DNA of 64,000 nucleotides. Origin: Tiliqua scincoides. Its lineage: Eukaryota > Chordata > Lepidosauria > Squamata > Scincidae. The translations under genes were made by a program, and so were the position numbers. The stretch lies in contig NC_089822.1 of assembly GCF_035046505.1 (NCBI RefSeq), positions 263,821,024 through 263,885,023 on the forward strand, read 5' to 3'. Below are positions 41,310 to 54,700 of the stretch, one piece after another (the stretch's first letter is position 1; each line of letters begins with the position of its first letter). Below the pieces are notes generated by a model. The model was not told the DNA's origin. It did not search any database and saw only the letters and a program-made list of their open reading frames with translations.

Positions 41310-42721
41310 TCACATTTTAGTTCCTTCGCTTTCTTCTTCTGCCACTTCTGGGTAGGCCTCTTCTGATGCCTGAGAGAGGTCTGCCATCAGGCGGAGATTC
41401 ACACACTCAGGGCATTTTTCTGGGTTCTCTGCACTCGATGAGAAGATCTTCCCGCAGTCGGCACATATAAAAGAGTTGATACCCAGGTGGCTGCGCTGGT
41501 GCCTGATCAGGGCCGCCTTGGCCTTGAAGCAGCTCCCACAGTCCGAACACACGTAGGGTTTCTCGCTGGTGTGCGTCCGCTCGTGCGCAATGAGCTGGGA
41601 GCTCTCCCGGAAGCACTTCCCACAATCCAAACACATGTATGGCCGCTCGCCCGTGTGGGACCTCTCGTGCGCCACCAGGCTGGACCGCTGGATGAAGCCC
41701 TTCCCGCACTGCAGGCAGATATACGGCTTCTCCCCCGTGTGGGTCCTTTCGTGCTTGCTCAGACTGGAGCGGACGCTGAAGCTCTTCTCGCAGTACAGGC
41801 ACTGGTAGGGCTTCTCCCCTGTGTGGGTTCTCTCATGTGCTATTAGCTCCGAGCTCCAATTGAAGCCCTTCCCGCACTCCAGGCATTTGTGGGGTTTCTC
41901 ACCTGTGTGAGTCCTGATGTGGGCCATGAGGTGCGAGTTCTGGCTGAAGCTTTTCCCACACTCGGAACACGTGTAAGGCTTCTCTCCCGTGTGGATGCTT
42001 TGGTGCCGGATGAGGTCTGCGCTCAGACTGAAACCCTTCCCGCACTCCAAGCATTTGTAGGGCTTCTCCCCCCGGTGGCTCTTCTCGTGCAGGACCAGAG
42101 TGGCTTTCTGGCTAAAGCTCTTCCCGCACTCCATGCAGGTGTACGGCTTCTCTCCTGTGTGGCTCCGCTCATGGATGATAAGGCTGGACCGCTGGTTGTA
42201 GCTTTTCTCACACAGCAGACACTTGTAGGGCTTCTCTCCAGTGTGCGTCCTCTCGTGCAGCTGAAGGTGGGAGCTCTGGCTGAACCGTTTGTCGCAGTGG
42301 GAGCACTTGAAAGGCTTTTCCCCTGTGTGGGTTCTCCCATGGGTATTCAGGGTGGACCTCTTCCCAAAGCTCTTGCCACACTCATTGCACTTATAGGGCT
42401 TCTCGACCTGTGGGGGCTTCTCAGGCCCGCCAAGCTGGGCACGCTGAGCCAGGCTTGCCCCAAAGCTCTTGGAGATCTCCTGGCTTTTCTTCTGGAGAAA
42501 GCTTTGCTGGACAGCAAACTCACTGAAATCAAAGAAGCCCCCTCCAAAAGGGATGGAGATTGGCCCTCGGCTGTCCAGCGGGAGGCTTTCCAAGGCTCCG
42601 GCTGGACCCTCACGCTGGGGGAAGCTGACTTCATCTCCCCCCCACATCATCCGGTTCAGCTGCAGCCGGTCAGAGCTGCCCAGAGAAGGTTCCCCTTCCT
42701 TGTTCTGGCCTAACCAGCCAG
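41310..42721 (-). CDS. Last coding exon: 11 C2H2 fingers and a C4 module
   Basis: The acceptor CTCGTTTCTGCAG precedes 42721; the exon starts in phase 1 (A-GWLGQNKEG). About 108 residues of spacer with DFSEFAVQQS come before the fingers YKCNECGKSFGKRSTLNTH to YVCSDCGSCFKAKAALIRH, spaced every 28 residues. The twelfth repeat keeps FICADCGKIF but replaces the His pair by CPEC. The stop TGA is at 41310-41312. Unlike the KRAB gene, the fingers differ strongly from each other, which indicates an old and constrained gene. Confidence 0.95.
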
Positions 42722-45700
42722 CTGCAGAAACGAGAGACAAAGAGAGAGATCATTCCAAATGAGGGACAAACAACAGAACACAGACTCCAGTTAGCTAAGG
42801 GTAGAAATGGTGCTATCTACCAACAGTCCAATGCTACCTAAATCCCCCCTGGTCGATGCAGCACATGCTGCAACTTGCATGGGGGGGGCAGTCTCGGAGG
42901 TTTCCTCTAGGTAAGGGAACATTTATTCCCTTGCCCAGTGGTAAGCCCTCACTACCCAACTGGGTCTATTTGGACCCACTAAGTCTTTTCGGACCTGAAT
43001 GGTAGCAAGAAGGGCGATGAAGATCAGAAAGGGAGATTGAATATCAGCAGCACTGCTGTCACCCATGTTGGCCTGTTCCCAGCCTCAGTCTTACCCCAAA
43101 GGCCCACTGCACAATTCTTTTTTTTTTTTTTTAAGTGTAAAGGTCCTAGTCCTGATGAGCGTGAAGATAACTTTTAAAATGGGATGGACAGTGAAAGAGA
43201 AGTAAACAGCATCAGCAACTGAGACTTCCAAAAGCGGAATAAATGTGAATTTGCATCCCTTTAGGGCATTTGTATGATGAATGTACTGAGTTTATAATGG
43301 TCCTGAGCAGTCTACGGCGGAGTAAGGAAGCAACAGGGAAAGGGAGGATTCTGAAAAACAGCAAAATACTAAATAGAAATACAGGTTGGACCTCGTCATC
43401 CTGCAGATTTTTCATCCATATATTTTAATCCCCATGGGTTCCCTAACCCAAGGCCCAACTTGTACCCTCCAAACATGACTGCAGCTGTGATCTGGTTGTG
43501 CCTGGAGGGTGTTCTGAGGCCCGGGAAGGCTGCACTTTTCTAAGTGCTTTTCTAAGACCTTCCAGAGGCCCCAGAACACCCTCCAGATGCAGCAGGAGCC
43601 CAGCTGTAGTCACGTTAGGAGGTCTGGCATGCCCTGACCTGTAGATTTGTTTATCCATGGGTTTCGACATCCACAACGGTTTGGGAACGGAACCCCATGA
43701 ATGCCAAGGCACGAGTGTAGATTAATATGTCTGACACTACTGGGGGGGGGGGGCCTGTATCCACAGATTCACTTATCCATGGATCAGGTCCTTGGGGCCC
43801 CCCTTGACACCTCCCTCTGGAGGTTGTCCAAGCCTAGCAGTTAAGAAAAAAAAAGCAACTTCCAGTTTCAAGGAGAAACAGGAAGTGACAGATGACCCTC
43901 CAGAGGCAAGGGGAACAGAGCTCCCCAGGGCTCTGGAGGGCGGGGAGGGGCAGGCATCTGCGGTTTCAGGTAACTACAGGGGATTCCGCGAATGGAACCC
44001 CTGTGGATATGGGGGCATGCCTTATTCCATTTAAAAACCAGTGTTAATTCTTATGTCTTATTAAAAATCAAAATGCCAGTCCGTTCATTGGAAGAGCAAC
44101 AGCCTGTCAGAATATAAATCTACTAAGCAATAAATAAAGCAACGGCAGAGACGAATGTCTGCAGTGTTTCACTTCTCTATGCACATGGAGATTAGCCAGA
44201 GGTGTACTTTCACTTTAAAAAAAGCTGAAAATTTGGAGAGAGAGCCTGGAATATTCGAGGCTGGGAGGCCATGGCCCTGCAAGGGCATCTGGTCAACCAA
44301 CGGAGACAAGTGCTGGACTAGCTAGGCTTTTTGGTCTCATTAGCCAAGGCTGTTCGTATATCCTTATGACCTCAAAGCTGTTTCCCCCACTGCTGATCGA
44401 TTCTCCTTCAACTACCTTTGAGCCTGAGCATCATCTCCTGGAAAGCTGTGCTGTTCTGACATAGATCGCTGTATCTTTGCCTTACTTCCTCAAATCTCAG
44501 CGCTGGAGGGTCCTCATCCTCCCTGAAAGAGAAGGATTCCATTAGAAAGACGGCTGTGCTTGCAGAACCATGAAAACTCCTTCATGCAATGTTGCAATCC
44601 AGTACACACTTTCCCGGGAGAAAGCCCTGCTGAACGCACCGAGACTTACTTCTGAGTAGACACACATAGGCTTTCATTGTTACTTTTGGCATTTGCTACC
44701 ACAAGATGTGGTAGCGTCACAGGCTTGGACAGTCTTCAAAAACAATTAGACGCTTGCATGGGAGGAGAGCTCTGCTGAGCATCTCCAGAGGTAATATGCC
44801 TTTGGACATTGACTGGTGGGCAGCAACAGTGGAGGAGGTTTGGCCCCTTAACTTCCAGACAAACTAGAGACTTGCTAGAGGCAGTAGGAAAAATGGCTTG
44901 CAGCAGGCAACAGAGCACTAGGTTGGATGGGGCTTGATCTCACGAAGCAGGAATTCCACAGAGTTGGGTGCCACTCTGGAAAAGGCCCTGCCAAGTACAC
45001 TTATAAAGGACGTGCAGAAGGGTCCCAGAAGATGACCTCAGGGGTCAGAGAGCAACACCGGAGCGGGGAAAGTATTTCCGATATCCCAATATGCCACAAG
45101 AATAGGCCAGCTCAGTTAACCCTACACTGTGAATCTGGTAGCATGCATGCACTGCTGAAACAGAGATGCCTGCGTTGGCTCGGTCATGTTGTGAGAATGG
45201 ATGATGGCCGGATCCCAAAGGATCTCTATGGAGAACTCGTGCAAGGAAAGCGCCTTACAGGTAGACCACAGCTGCGATACAAGGACATCTGCAAGAGGGA
45301 TCTGAAGGCCTTAGGGATGGACCTCAACAAGTGGGAAACCCTGGCCTCTGAGCAGCCCGCTTGGAGGCAGGCTGTGCAGCATGGCCATTCCCAGTTGGAA
45401 GAGACACTTTGCCAACAGTCTGAGGCTAAGAGGCAAAGAAGAAAGGCCTTAAGCAGGGAGACAGACCAGGGATAGACTGCAGTTGCTCCCGGTGTGGAAG
45501 GGATTGTCACTCCCGAATTGGCCTTTTCAGCCACACTAGACGTTGTTCCAGAACCACCTTTCAGAGCGCGATACCATAGTCTTTTGAGACTGAAGGTTGC
45601 CAACAACAGAGTGCTGACAAAGTAGTGGTCTGCAAAAGGTTTTTTTTAGGGAGCTTGTGGTTCTGAAGCGGGGGTGTCCCAGCTCAGGCCTAATTCTTAA

Positions 45701-48700
45701 TCAGGGACCACACATTAAGGTGAGCAAGGGCTGACAACACCCACAAACTCCCATAAGAACCGGGACAACAGCAAAGAAAGCCCCCACCTTTCGAGCATGA
45801 GCAGTGAATGGGTCTTTCCTCACACACTCATTTGCCAGGCGTCCTGCCTCGTGGGACACAAGAGTACAACAGGCAGAAAGGTGGGAGAATTCTCACAGGG
45901 ACCCTATTGCGATAGGCAGCAAAAGGGAAAGAAGGGGTTCAAGGGGCTTTTGCCTATGTCTCTACTTGTAACAAAGCAGCTGTGGTGTACAGTATTGGGA
46001 AGTAGCGCTTCCAGATCAGGCACTACGGTGCGTGCCTCTGGGGAGACAGCACCCCCTCTCATGTTTGGTACTATTTTCCAAGTTTACGATCCTTTTATCT
46101 GCAATCGCTGCTTTTAAAAGGTTTATATGGGGGTCCTTGTACTGGAGAACACACTGCTACTTGCATTGCAGACCTGATGAGACACGATGTGTTAAAAAAT
46201 TTTTGGCTATTTTTTTTTAAAAAGCACATCCCACTTTTCTGTCCCAGCTACAGGGCACTCCAAATGACTAGCAATCCACAAATTAAAAGCATAAAAGTCA
46301 AACTTGGTATTATCAATACTCAAGATACAAAATGGCGGCAAGACCACCTGATATACAATCCACCAGTGTGCGGGTGGCGAGACCAAGCAATCCCTGGGGC
46401 ATTTGGGTGGGCCGCTGAGATACAGGAAGCTGGACTAAATGGGCCTATGGCCTGATCCAGTGGGGCTGTTCTAACGTTCTTATGTTATGTTCACGCCTGA
46501 TTCCAGGAGTTCCATAAACTGGGGATCACCAGAAAAGGCCTTTCAAGGATCACACAAACTACATGAGAATGGTGGGATGCTGACATGCCTCTCGTTAGAT
46601 GACCTCAGGGGCAAGACAAAAGCAGAGGGAGACAATCCCTCGTCTACCCTGGTCCCCGCAATCAAAGTTCCAGGATTATACCTTATCCATCGTATTTCTA
46701 TCCTGCTCTTCCTTCGGAGGTCCTTTGCAATTGAGGCTTTTAATAATCGCTCTCCATGGAGGTACCAATCAGATCCATGCACACTTCACAACTGCTCCTA
46801 GATCAGCAGTACTGTCAGACCAACAACTGGGACCCATTCACTGCTCCCTCAGTGCTTGTCAGGGAAACTGAAATCCTTCAAGCCAGAACTTTGTATCCTT
46901 GTGATGCACAGCATGAGCATAGCTAAAGGGGAGGCAGGGGGGTACATTGCCCCCGGTGTCATGCCTCAAGGGGATGCCAACCCGCACCCCGGATGGAAGA
47001 TCCCAAGGCGGGGGGATGGCCCTCCAGCAGGCCTTCTGAGGTGCAGGGAGGCAGCATGCGGCCTCCCCATGTCTCAGATCACCTCCTGGTGACCCCCAAA
47101 GGGTGTTCTGGGCATCTGGCATGTTAATTTTTATGCACCCAGGAGTCAGATCCCTTAGTTACACCACTGGTACATCTCATATTGTTTTTTCCCCACTCAC
47201 CCTGACTGCTGACTTCCATTGGAGTATGGAAGACAACATTGAACAAGCAAAAATGTTGGTATGATTTTTGTTTTGCCTGTTATCTATGATGAAGAAAGCA
47301 CATCACCTTTTAATTCTATGGAAAGCCCACCTAGCCTGGCTTCCAACCTGTTTGCTAATCACAGTGAGGCAAGGCTAGCCTGACCACAAAGTAACATGGA
47401 ACAACTGTTGGGGCAGAAGATTCCAGAGGGGGTCAAATCTTTGAGTCAAACCAAAAAGAGAAACAAGGTGAACTTTCTTCTGGGACAGCTGGAAAGCATT
47501 CTTTCTGGTTCTGAAGCTAATTTAGCCAGATATTACCAAATAAATTCTCTCTGTTTTAGAATTGAGTGCCCAGTGAGGGCAAATTCTCTCAGTTTGCTGC
47601 ATAAGAAGGAAATGAATATTTACTATCTACAGACGTGGGTTCCTACAACTCAAAGTTAACTAAGAGGAAGAGGAACACCATCAACCTAGAGTAGGAGGTG
47701 AATCAGAGGGATGCAAATATAGAGATGTTTTTCTGGACAAAAGATCTCAATTGGGGCACAGAAACAGCCCAATCCTTACCTGCTTCCAATACTTCCAGCT
47801 TCCTATAAGGGATGAGGAGGGGGGAGAGAAAAAAAAAAACACATACATCATGAGCTATATAGGTAAAAACTGCTCACTTGCTAACAAAACCCGAGGTTCA
47901 ACAAAAGCACCAAGCAGCATGTTAAAAAAAGCAAAGGGAAAGCCATCTGCAAACAATGCCCACCCAAAACTGTGGAACTCATTGCCACTTGACATTGGCA
48001 CAGAATAATCAGATAAATGCAAAGACAACAGATTTCAGTTGGGAGCACAGTTCAAATTTCTTCTCTACAGTCCTCAACAAATACATTTACGATACTGCCA
48101 AAGAAATAATAATCTGTAGGGCCACAACTTCATTACTTGTTGCAGGAACCAGATGAATCAATGATATGATTTGGTACAATGCAAATTCATAACATGGGTG
48201 TCACCCACCTATTTTGGGTCCACCAGAAATCTACCCAACCAAAGTCAGAAGATCAGATTAAACAATGAGTCTGTCCATCCTGTTTAATTTTGTTTCTTGG
48301 TGTCACAAGTTAATATGCGACTTGGCTTGCTTATGGGAGCTGCCTGAAGCTCACCACAAAAGACAGATGGGAGAGCACCATGAAAACTCACCACTATCTC
48401 CTCATTGCTGTCTCCTTCCGCCTCCTCTCCTCTCTCTTTTTCGAGGTCAATCACTTCTGAATCCTAACAAAAAAAACAGCCAGCACGAATAACCATCACT
48501 GGGGTGGCTCTCAACAAACATAAAATAATCAAATAATTATTTATGATCATATAAAAATACAAGTAAGTAGAGCCCAGACCATTATCTGGACTGACAAGTA
48601 TCTGGACTGGATTCATTTGGAGGTAGGAACCTTTCCCAGCTCTCTGCATGGGGAGTGACAGAATCACAGCCCACAAATTTACATTTGTCCAATTTATTAA

Positions 48701-51700
48701 ATAAATACTAAATACATTTACAGTCACTCCTTGCTACCATTGGACTCGCTTATCTGCAGGGAGCAGCACTGAAAGCTACCCTGCTCTATTTGTGGTGTGT
48801 TCTCAGTTATCCATGATCTCTGCTGCCTTTGGAAGGTCTCCGAGGCTTCCTGCGAGTCTTTTGCTTGCAGGTAAGCTACCCCTTCCCCTAATCCCACTGG
48901 GTCAATAGTTCCCTATCCATGGATTTGCTATCCACTGGGGTTTTTAGGAACCTAACCCCAGCAGGTAACGAGAGCCGACCGTATTTAATTTAATTTTTAA
49001 CAACCTTTTATTCTGCTTCTCTTCTAACTGAAACCAAAGAAGCTAACAACAAAACAAACATGATTTGGTTTTACACAAGCCACAAAGGCGAGAAGTGCAT
49101 AGGAAAACACTTAACACTACACAATCAGAACAATGCAATTCAAGCCAGCACCTGAATACACTGGACCCGGCAGGTTTAAAACTTCATCAGAAGAACTGGG
49201 TTTACTGCTTGGCATCTAAAAATATACAAGGTGAGCAGGTGAAGGGGGTTACCTGGTCTTTCTGCCATGGGGGGGGGGGGAGGCAGAGAGCCAAGAAGGC
49301 CCAGTCTGGTATGTCTAGTGCATGGGTCTCCAAACCCTGGCCTGGGGGGCCAGATGCAGCCCGTGGCCAGCCTCAATCCAGCCCACGGCCAGCCTCTTGT
49401 CCCCTGAAAGCCTCTGGCCCACTTGGCTGAACATGACTGGAACTGTGCTCTGGTTGCATCTGGAGGATGTTCTAAGGGCCAGAGAGTTTGAATGAATGAG
49501 TCCATTTATTCATTTATTCACTCATCCAAGTTCCATCTCTAATTTATTTATACAAATTTTATATTTAAATTTTTCCCCCCAGCCCTCAACACCGTGCCAG
49601 ATATTTGATGCGGCCCTCTGGCTAAAATGTTTGGAGACCCCTGGTCTAGTGGATGCCTTCCAGGTGTGGCTTCATTGATGTGTCATAACTATCAAACCAG
49701 TGGAGGCTGATTTTAACAGGGCAGTGTCGTTGGGTCTTGCAGAGACTTCAGCCATTATTGCCGTGAGAAACATGAGCTGCAAATATTTCTAGAAGAGGGA
49801 AACCTGTTACTCCCTGTTCCTTTTCCTACCCCCTCAAATGCTGTGAGCAAAAGCACAAGAATGTGAAAGGTTGCAAAACTGCGCATGGCCAGCTAAAGTG
49901 CCGCGTTTAATGAAGGGCTGCAGTGAAGGGAGATAAAGAATTACCGGTAAGCCGGTTCACATATACAGGCTATAAATCAGCAACTCCCTCTTTGAGGGGG
50001 AGAAGAAAGAAGCTCTTTGTTCAGCAGGAACAGAGCTCTGCCCGAGATAACTGTGCAACACCCTGACCAGCCATCTGCACCAGCCAGCGGGAGGCCCCTA
50101 AAACCAGCTGCACTTCATCAAGGCCAGGGAGATACCAGGGCACAAGAGGCCTTGGCCAATAAAAGGTTTAGCAACAATTCAAGCCAAAGTGGGAGCAACA
50201 AGGCTTAGAACTGGGGGGCTCCTGGCCCCCCCCCAACAAAGAAGAAGCTCCTGGAAGAAGCCAGCCAACTCAGGAGTGGAAATCTCCAGTCTAAGAGACA
50301 GAGTGCATGATGGAGAGGACCAAGGAATGCCCCCAGGGGATAAATCATCCTGAGAGCCAAGATGGCTGTAGTGGCTCAGGGGTTGTCAGACTTGGTAAAG
50401 ACATGTTCAAATCCCATTCACCCATGAAGCATCCTGGCTGACCTTGGGCCAGTCACTCTCAGCCTCACCTACTTCACAGTTGTGAGGACAAAAGGAACCA
50501 TGTATATCACGAATGCCGTCCCCATGAAAGCATATGTAAAATAGCTGACTCCTACCCCCAGAGTGGAGGAGATTTCCTTCCCCATCTGGGAACAGAAACA
50601 ATGGAAGGGCCTGATCAACCCTCCTCCTTCTCCTGCAAGGGCAGGCTTGAACTGGGCTTGTCTTGGATCCAGCACGGGGCAAGATGCCCTGAGCAAGATG
50701 CCATCTCCTCATTCATTCCTTTAATATGCCACATTTTAGCAGAAAAATACTTCACAAGGGGGTGAAGACCTCCAGAAAAGACATACATAATCAACAATAA
50801 ATTGAGAGCAGAGATAAAATGGAGTGCAGCATACATTAAAATGGCAGGCTAAGGGTGCAATCCTAACCAACATTCCAGCACCAAGGAAAGGGCAATGCAG
50901 CTCTGAGTTAAGGGAACAAACATTGCCTTACCTTGAGGACGCCACCATGACCCTCCCCCCAACTGCAGGATGCAGCACACGTCCCATTGGCACCACTATG
51001 CCAGTGCTGGAAATGTGGTTAGGATTACACCCTAAGTCAATTAGAAAGTAGGCAAAAACTTTTTTTAAAAAAATAAATCAATTTTTTAGTTAAAAGGAAT
51101 TAATTTTAAAAGGGATGGATGCTTTTAGTGCCCACTTACAATTCATCAGACTAGGGCCTGGCAGATCTCCCCAGGAAAGAAATGCCACAGATGAAGCAGG
51201 ACAGCTGGGAGACACCAGATGATCTGAGCAGGTAGCTGACCAGATAGAAGGACCTGAACTGCAGCTCAAGGCCACAGACAGGCCCTATGCTGCAAATGGC
51301 CTTCATGGTCCAAACCAGCATGTTCCCTTGGGCCCGGCAACAAACTGGAAACTACTGCAGCTGGCATTCGCCAGGAGCAAACTGCCTGGCTTCAACTCAT
51401 CTCCAGGTAGCTACATCGTGAATCACAGCAGTTTGGTCTAGAGGTGAGCAGTGGCCAGATTTGACTTCCCTTGGTAGGCCCAGGGCTGACATTTCTAGGT
51501 AGCTGCCAAGAGTCCATGGCTGACCTCCCATCTCTGTGCCCAGAGCCTTCATATGGTGAGTGGCACTCAGGGTCCACGAAGGGCAGTTGGCCGAGGAGTC
51601 CCCCCAACCCAGAGCCAGTTCTGATGGGGCCACAGCTGGCAAATATTATTTTGCTTTAACAGAAATTATTATTAGGTTGAGTATCCCTAATCTGGAAATC

Positions 51701-54700
51701 CCAATTGCTCCAAAATCGGAAAGTTTTTTTGAGTGCAGTTGGAAAAATCCTTTTGAGATGCCAACAGATCTTCATTCAGATCTGCAGAAAGGCAGTCACA
51801 GGGATCCTGCAGCTTCCTTCCCCTGCCACTCACTGCTGCCTTCAGGACTAGAACAAAGCAGAATGGAGGTCCAGCACCTGGCTAGCCTGGCAGGAAGGCA
51901 GCAGCCGGGCACACAGGAGCAGAGTGAGGAGCAGGAAGAGTGCGAGTGACACAGTGTGGGGTAGGGGACGACGACCCCTGAGCCAAGAGTCATTATATAG
52001 AAGCACATATTCCAAAAGTCTGAAAAAAAATTGAAATCTGAAACACTTCTGGCTGCAAGCATTTTGGATCACCTGCATTCAGAATATTTGTACGCAGCTT
52101 TCAACAAAAGGATTCTCAAAGCAGTTAACGCAAAAAAGTGAGTCAGATGGTTCTCTGCCCCAAACAGACTCGCACCAGAAGGCATCAAAGGAGGCACCAG
52201 CACCCACCAATGGAAGGAGATTACACTGGGGTGAGGAGGGGCCGCTGCTCCCCTCCTGCTAAATGCAGCCACCACTTAGAATGGTGGTTTGGAACAGCAT
52301 TCTGGTTTGAGGGAATAATTCAGTGGCAACCCAAGACACGCCCTCCCCACACCTGTATACCTCTTTGTCGGTCTTGTGTTCCAATTCTTGAACATCTTCC
52401 ATTATTAATTCCTCGCAGCTGCTGTCTTCCCTGGTCTTAATCTCATCATCTCTCGCTTCTGGTCGGTCACCCAGAGACTCCTGCACCTCCTTGGAATGAA
52501 GGAGGCGGAAGAAAGATGGGGGGGGGAACAGTACAGTATTCAAATCCAGGATGGCCGCACAAATTGGAGCACGGGAGTTTTTGGGACATGAAGGTGTCAA
52601 CGAATGACTTGTGTGGGAAAAGGCAAGCCTCGTGAGCCCCGTAAAGGATCCCTTTTCCGTTGGTGCTTGTCAGATATTGGCAGGGCATGGAGAGAGCCAA
52701 TTAGAACAAAAACATGGCTCAGCACTAAGCGCCACAGAGGATGTGGCTGTGCGGGGCCCTGGTTCACTATATGACAAAAAGGGTGCCTGCCAAAAAAGCA
52801 ACACTTTCAGTACTTTTTTGTTTTTATCCTCAGGCCCTTTTATCTGGCCTTAGAAGGTCTTCAGAAGGCCTACTGGGGGCTGGGGAGGTCACGGTTTTTC
52901 TCTGAAAACTGGAAGTGACTTTTTAGGCCACTGGGCTGCATGAGGGACATTTTCTGGTCCTGGCTCTGGACAGCACAGGAGTCAGGATCGCAATTGGAAA
53001 GAGTCACCACTGCCTGCCCACGAATCCCCAAACCGTCGACTTTTGCTTAGCTGCTCTTGAAAGACGACAAGAAGTGTCCTTGCCATTCTGTCAAGATATT
53101 CAGGAGGGAGGGGCAAAGAAAACGGCAGGAGCACTTCAGATCTCCACTGCGAGCACCGTTGCCAGTCAGTGCTCACAGTGCTGGAGGGACAAAGAGTCTG
53201 ACTCAGGATAAAGGAGCTTCATACATGAGCCACATATGTGCATCAAGCTCCTATTTTGCTTGAAATGGGCATTTCCCTCCTTCCGTTTGGGGCAGGGGGA
53301 ACGACAGAAGAAGAAAGGAATCCAGATGGAGAACAATCCCAATGGGGGGGGGGGAAAGCGCCCTTCCCAGACTTTCTGAAATAGCCATCCAATAACTTCA
53401 CAAAATGTGTCCTTGGCTTGGCACTAAGTGACCCAAATCTCAAGTGTTGGTGCCAGCCACACATCAGAGTCCTACCTCGGTATCCTGCAGCGACACAGAT
53501 GGACTGCAGGAAGCAGATGCCAACTGACCGATAAACCCAGAGAAATGGTTGGAGGCCTGGAACAAACCATCAGCAAGCTTAGTCAAGACCAAATGCAGCT
53601 GTTTTTAAAGGCATTGCACAAACAGCTATACCTATCAAAATTTACCATGCACATATAAAAAGGCACAACTGTTGTACCCCAAGATCACTGCTTCATTTGT
53701 AGCAGACATACTCTGCGACCTCAGTCTTTTGAGATGTTGTTTTTGTAAGCGGCTGATCATTTTTCCTATTGATCCCTTTCCCAAACTATCAAGGGGTTGG
53801 AGCACCTTTCCAGTGAGGAAAGTCTACTGCTGTTCTGTTGTTTTACAAGCCATGATGTGTATGTGCAACCTCCTGATTTTAGAAATGGGCTACGTCAGAT
53901 GCAAGGGAGGGCACCAGGATGCAGGTCTCTTGTTATCTGGTGTGCTCCCTGGGGCATTTGGTGGGCCGCTGTGAGATACAGGAAGCTGGACTAGATGGGC
54001 CTATGGCCTGATCCAGTGGGGCTGTTCTTATGTTCTTAACTACAATTCCCAGGATGCCTTGCAGGTCTCTTGTTATCTGGTGTGCTCCCTGGGGCATTTG
54101 GTGGGCCGCTGTGAGATACAGGAAGCTGGACTAGATGGGCCTATGGCCTGATCCAGTGGGGCTGTTCTTATGTTTTACTTTAAGCCATTTCTGCCCAACT
54201 TTGTATATATGCAACAAGGATCAAATGTTGTGGTCTGGGCAGAAATTGTTTTAAGATAAACATGATGGGGGGGCGTGTGCACACACTGTTTATGATGCTG
54301 GTTTATAAAATAATTAAGGTATGGAGAACATAGACAGAAGTTTTCTCCCTCTCTCATTCAAGGTTGTCCAACAACAGAAGACAGCAAGTTATACACTCAG
54401 TGCATAATTAACATGTGGAACCCTGTGCTACAAGATGCCAGGATGGCCACTGAGGGCCCAATCCTATCCAATTTTCCAGCACCGGTGCAGCCGCAATGCA
54501 GGCCCAAGGTAAGGGAGCAAATGTTCCCATACCTTAAGAAGGCCTCTGTGACTGCTGTCCAACCACAAGATGCAGTGTATGCCCCATTGGCATACAGCTG
54601 CACCAGCACTGGAAAACTGGATAGGATTGGGCCCTTAGATAGCTTTAAATGGGAACAGATAAATTCTTGTGGAAGGAGAGAACTATCAATGGTGATTAGC

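Noticed and set aside
41487-42762. Plus-strand open frames up to 274 codons opposite the finger exon
   Set aside because: Antisense shadows of finger repeats with no domain of their own.
42822-42970. Another Harbinger-like MITE
   Set aside because: It shares words such as GATGCAGCACATGCTG and GTAAGGGAACATT with the family, but both termini are too decayed to define an element.
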